DNA of 64,000 bases from an uncultured Vampirovibrio sp. (lineage in GTDB: Bacteria; Cyanobacteriota; Vampirovibrionia; Gastranaerophilales; Gastranaerophilaceae): contig CAJTXT010000001.1 of NCBI GenBank assembly GCA_910583875.1, positions 434,001 through 498,000 on the forward strand. Direction: 5' to 3'. How positions within the stretch are numbered: the stretch's first letter is position 1; the number at the start of each line of letters is the position of its first letter. Of the stretch, positions 43,657 to 51,481 are shown in pieces. Below the pieces are notes generated by a model. That model searched no databases. It saw nothing but the letters and a program-made list of their open reading frames with translations, and was not told the DNA's origin. Position numbers and translations under genes: made by a program.

Positions 43657-45819
43657 ATGTTGATGTTTATTTTAACTGTTTGTTTCCTAATTTGGATTAT
43701 TTCGTTAAGTTCAAAAGTTTCAAATTTAGAAAGTTCACTTACTATTCTGCAACATAAATTTGAAAAATTAGAGAAAAATTCAAAAAAATATATTGATATA
43801 GCTAAACCTGTTCAAATAGAGCAGGAAGAAGAAATTAAACAAGAAGAATATCAAGAATATATTTCAAATGATATTAAACCTAAACAACAAGATGAAGCAC
43901 TAAACCAAATATTTACAAGTGAAAAACAAACACAAAATATCTATAATTTCACCCAACAATCAAAAGCTGATTCATCATCTTTTGAAAATGTTTTTCTTGG
44001 AAATATCTTTAATATAATAGGTGCAATTGCTATTATTATTGGCTGCGGAATTTTTATTAAATTAATTTCACCATTTATTATATTTACACCGCTTTTAAAA
44101 ACACTAATCGGTTTAATAATCGGCAGTGCAATGGTTATTGGCGGATGCATTATGAAGAAAGATACATTAAAAGTATATTCTGAAATATTAACAGGTACAG
44201 GTTTCGCTGTATTATTCATTACTATTTATTGTACAACCGTTTTATTTCAAACTTTTTCATACGGTGTTTGTTCTTTTTTAGGCATTTTAATATTATTAAC
44301 TGCATATTATATTGCAGATAAACAAAAAACCTCTTCAATGCTCGCTATCTCACTTATTGGAGGCTACCTAAATATATTCCTTATAAATTCTGCAAATTCA
44401 GGAAATAATGTTTTTACATATTTACTTTTCCTTAACTTACTTTCTGTAATTTTTGTTTTCAGAAATCCTGAAAAATATAAAGTTAATATTATCAATCTTA
44501 TTACTACATTAGTATTTTCAGCCTGTTTAAACATAAACACTCCAATGAATATTATTTATCCGATAGCTTTATGGTCAATGTATCTTATTGTTGATTTTAT
44601 TATCAAAAATAGAAATTTATCTGTTAACAATTCATTATTAAATTGGACAAATTTAGCTTGTTTAATTTGCATGGGATTTATTATATACATAGATAAAACA
44701 GTAAACTTAGGCGTTTTATTACTTGGCAGTGCAATTATATATGGTATTATTCTGGCTTATTTTGTAGCAAAAAATTCTGAAAAAGCAGTTTTATATTTAG
44801 ATTCTATGCTTATTTCAACATTAATATCAGTATATTTTATATGTTCTGATTCTATTTTAAGAATAGCAATATGGAGCATAATAGCAATATTTCTAAGTAT
44901 AGTTACAGCAATTTACAAAAATGATTTTCTTCATAAAAGAGTAATTATGTTTTTAAGTTGTTCTGTTGTAAATTTATTTTTTATTCCGGAAATATATGCT
45001 TGTGAAAATACAATGAATTATATACCGGTACTTAATACAAGATTACTTGCATTTATCTCGCCAATATTAGGTTTTTATATATCATATTTACTAATAAATA
45101 AAATTGAGCTTAAAGATATAAAAAATATCTCTGTAAGCTTTAGATTCAGCGCAATTACATTAATATATTTATTTTTAATTTTAGAATTAAATAATTATAT
45201 TAATGTCAGAATGGAAGCAAATGAAATTTCATATAGCTATATAAAACCTATTTTATATTCAATTATCGGATTTATTTACGCAATTCAAATGCGATATTAT
45301 GAAAAAATATATTCAAACGGATTTTTCTATGTTGCTTCAATAATAGCCTATGGACTTGCAGCTTTTATTTTATTAGTATCTGGTCTTTCTTACCTTCCAT
45401 TAGATAATTTTATTCCTTTGATTAATATAAGATTCATTGCTTTTATAATGGCAATATTTACATCTATTTTGTTTGGTAAATGGACAAAATATGATATTTA
45501 TAAATATATAGCAGTAATATTAGGCTTTATATTAATCAGCGTTGAAGCAATTGATTATATTAATAAATATGATATAGAAACAAACTATTTTATTTCTATT
45601 TTATGGATTTTATATGTAGGAATAATAACTACAATAGGTATCTTTAAAAATAATAAAGTACTTAAGAATTCAGGTATATGGCTTAGCTTTATAACATTAG
45701 GAAGAATATTTATTTTTGATTTAGCAAATATTGAATCTATTTATAAATTGATTATCTTCATAACTTTAGGTACTATTTTTATGATTACATCATACTTATA
45801 TAATAAAAATAAAAAATAA
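43657..45819 (+). CDS. DUF2339 multi-pass membrane protein
   Basis: The 720-residue protein starts with one membrane helix, then a coiled coil (SSLTILQHKFEKLEKNSKK), a charged linker (about 45-105) and some twenty or more hydrophobic helices to the C-terminus. The segment LGNIFNIIGAIAIIIGCGIF and the later LIGLIIGSAMVIGG-like helix (TLIGLIIGSAMVIGGCIM) match the start of the DUF2339 membrane region. The family is widespread in Gram-negative bacteria; function is unknown. It is followed by an M14 peptidase gene 10 bases later, probably in the same operon. Confidence 0.88.
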   Translation: MLMFILTVCFLIWIISLSSKVSNLESSLTILQHKFEKLEKNSKKYIDIAKPVQIEQEEEIKQEEYQEYISNDIKPKQQDEALNQIFTSEKQTQNIYNFTQQSKADSSSFENVFLGNIFNIIGAIAIIIGCGIFIKLISPFIIFTPLLKTLIGLIIGSAMVIGGCIMKKDTLKVYSEILTGTGFAVLFITIYCTTVLFQTFSYGVCSFLGILILLTAYYIADKQKTSSMLAISLIGGYLNIFLINSANSGNNVFTYLLFLNLLSVIFVFRNPEKYKVNIINLITTLVFSACLNINTPMNIIYPIALWSMYLIVDFIIKNRNLSVNNSLLNWTNLACLICMGFIIYIDKTVNLGVLLLGSAIIYGIILAYFVAKNSEKAVLYLDSMLISTLISVYFICSDSILRIAIWSIIAIFLSIVTAIYKNDFLHKRVIMFLSCSVVNLFFIPEIYACENTMNYIPVLNTRLLAFISPILGFYISYLLINKIELKDIKNISVSFRFSAITLIYLFLILELNNYINVRMEANEISYSYIKPILYSIIGFIYAIQMRYYEKIYSNGFFYVASIIAYGLAAFILLVSGLSYLPLDNFIPLINIRFIAFIMAIFTSILFGKWTKYDIYKYIAVILGFILISVEAIDYINKYDIETNYFISILWILYVGIITTIGIFKNNKVLKNSGIWLSFITLGRIFIFDLANIESIYKLIIFITLGTIFMITSYLYNKNKK

Positions 45820-45829
45820 CGGAAATACA

Positions 45830-46474
45830 ATGATAAAAACAATAAAAACAGCTCAAACAAAAGAAAATAATACAATAACATTATTAGAAACAACAAAAGA
45901 GAATTTTGATAAAACAATATTGATTGTAGGCGTTTTTCACGGTGAAGAACCGCAAGGTGAATATCTTATAAACCAATATTTAAAAACAGATTTATCCAAT
46001 ATAAAAAATAAATTGGTTATTATTCCTTGTTTAAATCCTGACGGAAAGAGTAAAAATCAAAGACAAAATTCTAACGGCATAGATTTGAACAGAAATTTTC
46101 CGACAAAAAATTGGAAACTTACAGATAAAAAAGAATATTTTGGAGGAATAGAACCTGCAAGTGAGATTGAAACAAAATTTATGATAGAAGTTTTAGAAAA
46201 TTATAAATTTGATGCAATATTATCTATCCACGCGCCATTTAAAATAGTTAATTATGACGGGCCTGCAAAAGAACTTGCAGAGAAAATTTCACAAATTACA
46301 GGCTACCCCGCACAAGGTGATATAGGCTATCCAACCCCCGGAAGTTTCGGAACTTACGCAGGTGTAGAAAGAAATATTCCTACAATTACACTTGAGCTTC
46401 CGGAAGATGAGTCAAATGAGCATTTATGGGAAGTTAATAAACCTGTTTTTGATTATCTGGCAAATGAGTTTTGA
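45830..46474 (+). CDS. M14-type murein peptide amidase (MpaA-like)
   Basis: The 214-residue zinc carboxypeptidase fold has the metal ligands HGEE in VGVFHGEEPQGEY and the His in LSIHAP, the substrate Arg in GIDLNRNFPTKNW and the catalytic Glu in TITLELPEDE. It is short and lacks a signal, like MpaA, which cleaves gamma-D-glutamyl-diaminopimelate during murein recycling in the cytoplasm. This agrees with ddh and murQ elsewhere in the window. A general succinylglutamate desuccinylase-type activity cannot be ruled out. Confidence 0.83.
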   Translation: MIKTIKTAQTKENNTITLLETTKENFDKTILIVGVFHGEEPQGEYLINQYLKTDLSNIKNKLVIIPCLNPDGKSKNQRQNSNGIDLNRNFPTKNWKLTDKKEYFGGIEPASEIETKFMIEVLENYKFDAILSIHAPFKIVNYDGPAKELAEKISQITGYPAQGDIGYPTPGSFGTYAGVERNIPTITLELPEDESNEHLWEVNKPVFDYLANEF

Positions 46475-46978
46475 TTTTTTTAAAGGATAACTAAAAAATA
46501 TACAGAAATAAGTTGAAGAACTTATATGAAATTTTACCATTGTTAAGACCCTGAAACGAGTTCAGGGTGACATGTCATGCACAATGTTATGCCGAATTTT
46601 ATTGTAATTCTAATTATATTTTACTTGTCATACTGAACTTGTTTGACTACTTTTTTTCGAAATCTATGATTTGATAAACTACTTATTGCCTCTTTTTGTC
46701 ATGCTGAACTCGTTTCAGCATCTTACCAATTAGATAATAAATTTATAATATTTGATGAGATTTTATGTACTTCTACTAAAGTGGTAAGATTCCGAAACGA
46801 GTTCGGAATGACACTATTAATCTATTGCAAACAAATTTAGTGTAAAGTTCTACACTAGTCTCTCAAAATCATTTTCTATATATTCTTTAAGCTATATTCT
46901 TAACAATTTATGAAAAATTCGACTTTTATGGTATAGTTGAAAATGAGATTTAGTGCATCTTAGAAAAGGAAAAAATTA
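46475..46978. repeat. intergenic stretch with palindromic repeats (46.5-46.9 kb)
   Basis: It holds ACCCTGAA (46548-46568), ATGCTGAA (46701-46721) and ATTCCGAA (46789-46809) units, all three with the loop changed to ACGAG/CTCGT, plus a split half unit near 46627. At about 46846-46857 the sequence TTTAGTGTAAA followed by a TTCTACACTA matches inner ends of the 202-bp element and may be a relic. The right end is the efp upstream region. Confidence 0.75.
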
Positions 46979-47536
46979 ATGATATCAGTAAATGATTTAA
47001 AAACAGGCTTAACACTTGAAATAGACGGCGGTCTTTGGAACGTTGTAGAATTCATGCACGTAAAACCGGGAAAAGGTGCAGCATTCGTTAGAACAAAACT
47101 TAAAAATGCTGAAACAGGTAACGTAATTGAAAAAACTTTCAGAGCAGGCGAAAAAGTTGCTAAAGCTACTTTAGATAAAAGAGATATGCAATACCTTTAC
47201 AAAGAAGGTAATGATTTCGTTATGATGGATTTAGAAACATACGAACAACTTTCTGTTGCTGCTGATAAAATCGGTGACGGTGTTAAATACTTAAAAGAAA
47301 ATATGAATGTAGCTATTTTATTCCATGGTACAAATATCATCGGTATAGATATTCCTAATTTCGTTGAACTTGAAGTTATTGATACTCCTCCGGCTGAAAA
47401 GGGTAATACAGCTCAAGGCGGTACAAAACCTGCAACACTTGAAACAGGTGCTGTTGTTAACGTTCCTTTCTTCGTTACAAACGGTACTGTTATCAGAGTT
47501 GACACCAGAACAAATGAGTATTTAGACAGAGTTTAA
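46979..47536 (+). CDS. efp: elongation factor P
   Basis: EF-P binds stalled ribosomes at polyproline stretches and helps peptide bond formation. The 185-residue protein starts MISVNDLKTGLTLEIDGGLW, has the modifiable tip Lys32 in PGKGAAFVRTKLKN, and the C-terminal signature VPFFVTNGTVIRVDTRTNEY. Length is normal. The modification enzymes are not in the window. An AGGAAAA ribosome site precedes the ATG. accB follows 11 bases later, the order also found in Cyanobacteria. Confidence 0.97.
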   Translation: MISVNDLKTGLTLEIDGGLWNVVEFMHVKPGKGAAFVRTKLKNAETGNVIEKTFRAGEKVAKATLDKRDMQYLYKEGNDFVMMDLETYEQLSVAADKIGDGVKYLKENMNVAILFHGTNIIGIDIPNFVELEVIDTPPAEKGNTAQGGTKPATLETGAVVNVPFFVTNGTVIRVDTRTNEYLDRV

Positions 47537-47547
47537 GGAATATTAAA

Positions 47548-48006
47548 ATGAAATTTGATCTTGAATACTTAGAAAAACTAGCAAACATAGTATATGAAAA
47601 TGACCTTTCAGAAATTACATTGGAAGATGATGAAAAAGCAGTTTGTTTCAAACGTGAGAAACAACAAGTTGTTCAAGCTGCAATGCCAACAGTAATGCCT
47701 GCAACAGTAACATCTCAAATTGTTGCACCTCAAAAGCCGGCAGTTGAACAAAAAGCAGAAAGTGCACACAAAGGTACACCTATTAAAGCACCTATGGTTG
47801 GTACTTTCTATTCTGCACCATCACCTGATGATGCTCCGTTTGTTAAAGTCGGCGACAATGTTTCAATCGGACAGGTTGTTTGTATTGTTGAAGCTATGAA
47901 ATTAATGAATGAAATTGAAGCTGATGTTTCAGGTAAAATTACTGAAATTTGCGTTAAGAACGGTGACAGCATTGAGTTTGGTCAAGTTCTTATGTATGTT
48001 GAATAG
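47548..48006 (+). CDS. accB: biotin carboxyl carrier protein of acetyl-CoA carboxylase
   Basis: It carries biotin between the carboxylase and transferase subunits for malonyl-CoA synthesis. The 152-residue protein has a short N-terminal region, an Ala/Pro/Val/Gln-rich linker (about 40-75) and a biotinyl domain with Lys118 in VEAMKLMNEIE, with APMVGTFYSAPSPDDAPFVK before it. AccC is not adjacent. Together with efp it forms a two-gene operon that ends at a terminator. Confidence 0.97.
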   Translation: MKFDLEYLEKLANIVYENDLSEITLEDDEKAVCFKREKQQVVQAAMPTVMPATVTSQIVAPQKPAVEQKAESAHKGTPIKAPMVGTFYSAPSPDDAPFVKVGDNVSIGQVVCIVEAMKLMNEIEADVSGKITEICVKNGDSIEFGQVLMYVE

Positions 48007-48392
48007 ATTTCATTAAGGAATTAAATAATAAAAAAGAGAGTCTATAGGCTCTCTTTTTTATTATTTATAATTATCATAATGTCATTCCGAACTTGTTTAA
48101 ATAGACTTTTGTGTCATGCTGAACTTGTTTCAGCATCTTATTATTAACTTAATTAGTCTTAGATTTTATAAAAATATCAGTTTTCCCATTATAATTCATT
48201 TTTCACAAATAATTATTATATTTCATGTTGGTAAGATTCCGAAACAAGTTCGGAATGACATCAATGTATAATTTTACAAATAGCATAATATCTACCTGTT
48301 ACCCTAAACTTGTTTGACTACTTCTTCTAAAATCTTTGATATTGTGAAAACATTCAGTCCTCCACAGCATCTTACCAGCTTCCTAATATCAT
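48007..48392. repeat. intergenic stretch with terminator and palindromic repeats (48.1-48.4 kb)
   Basis: After the accB terminator come a half ATTCCGAA unit (near 48083), an ATGCTGAA unit (48116-48136) in a block resembling 37474-37565, an ATTCCGAA unit (48236-48256) and a split unit at about 48297-48376. No ORF. Confidence 0.75.
48031..48059 (+). terminator. terminator of efp-accB
   Basis: AAAAAGAGAG, an eight-base loop and CTCTCTTTTTT, 25 bases after the stop. Confidence 0.85.
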
Positions 48393-48860
48393 TTACAAAT
48401 TACAAAAATTTCTCTCTAAATTCAAAAGTTTCTCTTTTTTATCAAGCCCTCCGGCATAGCCTATAAGTTTCCTATTTGAACCTATTACTCTATGGCAGGG
48501 AATAATTATTCCTATAGGATTTTTATTATTGGCATTACCTACTGCACGCGAAGCATTTGCATTTCCTATCGCAGTTGCAATTTCTTTATATGTTCTTGTT
48601 TCACCATAAGGAATATTTAACAGTTCCTTCCAAACTTTCTTTTGAAACTCTGTTCCAATCGGATTTAAAGGCAAATCAAAATTCTTTAGCTTTCCTAAAA
48701 AATACATATCTAACTGTTTTATACAATCTAAAATTATTGAATTTGTTCTTTCCTCTTTAATATTTTTGGGAGCAGAAAACCCAACAGATAAAATGCCTTT
48801 CTCATCAGCTGTTATATATAAATTCCCTATTTTGCAAATATATTCTTTAAAATAAATCAT
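48393..48860 (-). CDS. ogt: methylated-DNA--protein-cysteine methyltransferase
   Basis: It repairs O6-alkylguanine by moving the alkyl group to its own Cys122 in IIPCHRVIGSN. The 155-residue protein has the helix-turn-helix segment EFQKKVWKELLNIPYGETRT, then ATAIGNANASRAVGNANNKN and the C-terminal LIGYAGGLDKKEKLLNLE. It lacks the Ada N-terminal domain. It diverges from rsmA with 38 bases between the starts. Confidence 0.95.
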   Translation of the reverse strand: MIYFKEYICKIGNLYITADEKGILSVGFSAPKNIKEERTNSIILDCIKQLDMYFLGKLKNFDLPLNPIGTEFQKKVWKELLNIPYGETRTYKEIATAIGNANASRAVGNANNKNPIGIIIPCHRVIGSNRKLIGYAGGLDKKEKLLNLERNFCNL

Positions 48861-48898
48861 ATTTATAAAATAGCATAGTTTGTAGTATTATTAAAATT

Positions 48899-49735
48899 AT
48901 GAATTATTTTGAACGTGCAAAAAAATTTAGAGCAAAAAAAAGACTCGGACAAAACTTCCTAATAGATGAAACAGCAATAGAGACTATTTTAGATGTTTCA
49001 AATATCACAAAAGATGATATTGTTGTAGAAATTGGTCCAGGGCTTGGCTTTGTTACGGAACAACTTGTAAAACTTGCAAAAAAAGTTTATGCGATTGAAC
49101 TTGATGAAGATATGGTTAATGAAATATCTAAACTTGACGCGCCTAATCTTGAAATTATTCATCAAGATATTTTAAAAACAGATTTATCACAATTCGGGAA
49201 TAATATAAAGGTCGTAGCTAATATTCCTTATTATATAACTTCCCCAATTCTTGCGCATTTATTAGGCGAAGTTGATGACCTTGAAAACAAAAACAGAAAT
49301 TCAATTTCTCAAGTAGTTCTAATGGTTCAATATGAAGTTGCAAAAAGATTAAGCGCCAATGAAAAATCACCTTCAAAAGAATTTGGTCTATTATCAATCT
49401 TAGCACAGTTTTGGGCAGATATAGAATTTGTAAGAAAAGTTCCTTCACGTTCATTTTTCCCAGCGCCAAAGGTAGATTCAGCAATAGTAAAATTAACTGT
49501 AAAACAAAAACCGTTATTAGATTTAACAAATTATTCTTTCTTTAGAAAAGTTGTTAAAGGTTGTTTTGCAACAAGAAGAAAAAATATTAAAAATTCGCTT
49601 GTAAATGTAGGATTTGCAAAAAATGCAGTTGAAAAAACTCTGCAAGAACTAAATATAGATGAAAATCTTAGAGGCGAAACCCTTTCTATCGAACAAATGG
49701 GCGAATTAAGCGAAAAACTTAAAGGTAACTTATGA
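48899..49735 (+). CDS. rsmA: 16S rRNA dimethyladenosine transferase
   Basis: It dimethylates two adjacent adenines near the 3' end of 16S rRNA late in small-subunit assembly. The 278-residue protein has KKRLGQNFLIDETAI at the N-terminus, the SAM motif VVEIGPGLGFVTEQL, then VVANIPYYITSPIL (NIPY catalytic motif) and FFPAPKVDSAIVKL. Length is typical of KsgA. Its stop overlaps the next start (ATGA), forming a tight operon with ispE and murQ. Confidence 0.96.
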   Translation: MNYFERAKKFRAKKRLGQNFLIDETAIETILDVSNITKDDIVVEIGPGLGFVTEQLVKLAKKVYAIELDEDMVNEISKLDAPNLEIIHQDILKTDLSQFGNNIKVVANIPYYITSPILAHLLGEVDDLENKNRNSISQVVLMVQYEVAKRLSANEKSPSKEFGLLSILAQFWADIEFVRKVPSRSFFPAPKVDSAIVKLTVKQKPLLDLTNYSFFRKVVKGCFATRRKNIKNSLVNVGFAKNAVEKTLQELNIDENLRGETLSIEQMGELSEKLKGNL

Positions 49736-50589
49736 AACAAATAAAAGTCAGAACACCTGCAAAGGTAAATTTAACTCTTGAAGTCTTAAACCGCCGTGAG
49801 GATGGTTTTCATAACATACAATCCATTATGCAGACAATCAGCCTGTATGATTATATAACTTTTGCAATTGAGCCTTCTGACAATCTGCAAATTGAATTAA
49901 ATGGAAACAGCAAAGAAATTCCATATAATCAATCAAATTTAGTTTATAAAGCAGCTGTGAAATTTTTTGAGAAAGCAAATATAAACAATATAAAACTAAA
50001 TGTATATATAGAAAAACATATCCCTGTTGCAGCAGGTCTTGCAGGTGGCAGTACAAACGCTGCAGGTACATTTTTTGCTTTAAACAAATTATTCAATAAT
50101 ATCTTAAGCGAAAAAGCTATAGATGAACTATGCGCATCTTTAGGTTCTGATTTAAACTTCTGCTTATATGGCGGCTGCGCGCTTTGCACTTCCAGAGGAG
50201 AAATAACAGAAAAAATACCTTTTTATGAACAGGATATTTCACTAATAAAACCTAAGAATCTTGGTATTAGTGCAAAAGAAGCTTATGTTAATTTCTCTAA
50301 ATTAGATGATAAATCTAATCCTGACAACACAACAAAATTAAGAAAGTTGTTAGAACAAAATAAATTTGATAAATCTTTAATATACAATAGTCTTGAAAAA
50401 TCTCTTTTCCCATATTACGAGGAACTAAGAAAAATCAAGTCAAATGTGAAAAACTCACTAATGTCAGGAAGTGGTTCAACTTTTTTTGTTTTAGAACCTG
50501 AAATCAAAACAACCTTAGACAAAAATAATTATGATATTTTTGAAAACCTTAAAACTACTAATTCGGGAGTTGAAGAAATAAATGACTGA
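49732..50589 (+). CDS. ispE: 4-diphosphocytidyl-2-C-methyl-D-erythritol kinase
   Basis: A kinase of the methylerythritol phosphate route to isoprenoids. The 285-residue GHMP-fold protein starts VRTPAKVNLTLEVLNRREDG, has the ATP loop HIPVAAGLAGGSTNAAGTFF and the C-terminal SLMSGSGSTFFVLEP. It overlaps rsmA by four bases and murQ by eight. The rsmA-ispE neighbourhood is a common bacterial arrangement. Confidence 0.95.
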   Translation: MKQIKVRTPAKVNLTLEVLNRREDGFHNIQSIMQTISLYDYITFAIEPSDNLQIELNGNSKEIPYNQSNLVYKAAVKFFEKANINNIKLNVYIEKHIPVAAGLAGGSTNAAGTFFALNKLFNNILSEKAIDELCASLGSDLNFCLYGGCALCTSRGEITEKIPFYEQDISLIKPKNLGISAKEAYVNFSKLDDKSNPDNTTKLRKLLEQNKFDKSLIYNSLEKSLFPYYEELRKIKSNVKNSLMSGSGSTFFVLEPEIKTTLDKNNYDIFENLKTTNSGVEEIND

Positions 50590-51481
50590 TGTAATTGTTA
50601 CAGAAAAAACAAACCCAAATACACTTGATATAGATATTTCTTCATCACTTGAAATAGCAAAAATGATAAATAATGAAGATTTAAAGGTTGCACAAAAAAT
50701 ATCAGAAAATTTAACATCAATTGCAAGCGCAATAGATATAATAAGCAATAATTTTTTAAAAGGCGGAAGACTCTTCTATTTTGGAGCAGGCACAAGCGGA
50801 CGTCTTGGAGTTTTAGACGCTTCTGAATGCCCTCCAACCTATAATACTCCCTCTGAAATGGTGCAAGGTATTATTGCAGGCGGCGACAGAGCTCTTCGTT
50901 TTGCAATAGAAGGTGCAGAAGATTCAATTGAACTTGCGCAGCAGGATTTTAAGAAATTAAATATTACAGAAAATGACACAGTAATTTCTATTTCTGCAAG
51001 CGGAAATGCAAACTACGTTATTGAAATTTTAAAACTTGCAAAAGAAAAAAATATTAAAACCATAGCTTTAACCTGCAATCCAAACGCAAAAATGTCAAAT
51101 TTTGCAGACATAAATATCTGCATAGAAACAGGTGCAGAAGTTATAACAGGTTCAACAAGAATGAAAGCCGGAACAGCACAAAAAATGGTTCTAAATATGC
51201 TTACAACAGGTGCTATGGTTAAAATCGGCAAGGTTTATAAAAACTTCATGGTAGACGTCAAACCCACAAACATTAAACTTAAAGACAGAGCGCAAAGAAT
51301 AGTATCTGAAATAGCAAATTGTACACAAGATAAAGCAAAAACAGTTCTTGAAGCAAATGACTACAAATTAAAAGAAGCTGTTCTTCAAATAAAATATTCA
51401 CTTTCATTTAATGAAGCGCAAAACTTACTTGCAGAAAACAACGGCATTCTTAGAAAAGTATTACAAATTTTAGATAATTAG
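50582..51481 (+). CDS. murQ: N-acetylmuramic acid 6-phosphate etherase
   Basis: It removes lactate from MurNAc-6-phosphate to give GlcNAc-6-phosphate in peptidoglycan recycling. The 299-residue SIS-domain protein has FYFGAGTSGRLGVLDASECP then PTYNTP, IAGGDRALRFAIEGAEDS, the VISISASGNANYV segment and EVITGSTRMKAGTAQK. The C-terminal helical part is typical. It is the third gene of the operon. Its 3' end overlaps the coiled-coil gene by four bases tail to tail. Confidence 0.95.
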   Translation: MTDVIVTEKTNPNTLDIDISSSLEIAKMINNEDLKVAQKISENLTSIASAIDIISNNFLKGGRLFYFGAGTSGRLGVLDASECPPTYNTPSEMVQGIIAGGDRALRFAIEGAEDSIELAQQDFKKLNITENDTVISISASGNANYVIEILKLAKEKNIKTIALTCNPNAKMSNFADINICIETGAEVITGSTRMKAGTAQKMVLNMLTTGAMVKIGKVYKNFMVDVKPTNIKLKDRAQRIVSEIANCTQDKAKTVLEANDYKLKEAVLQIKYSLSFNEAQNLLAENNGILRKVLQILDN

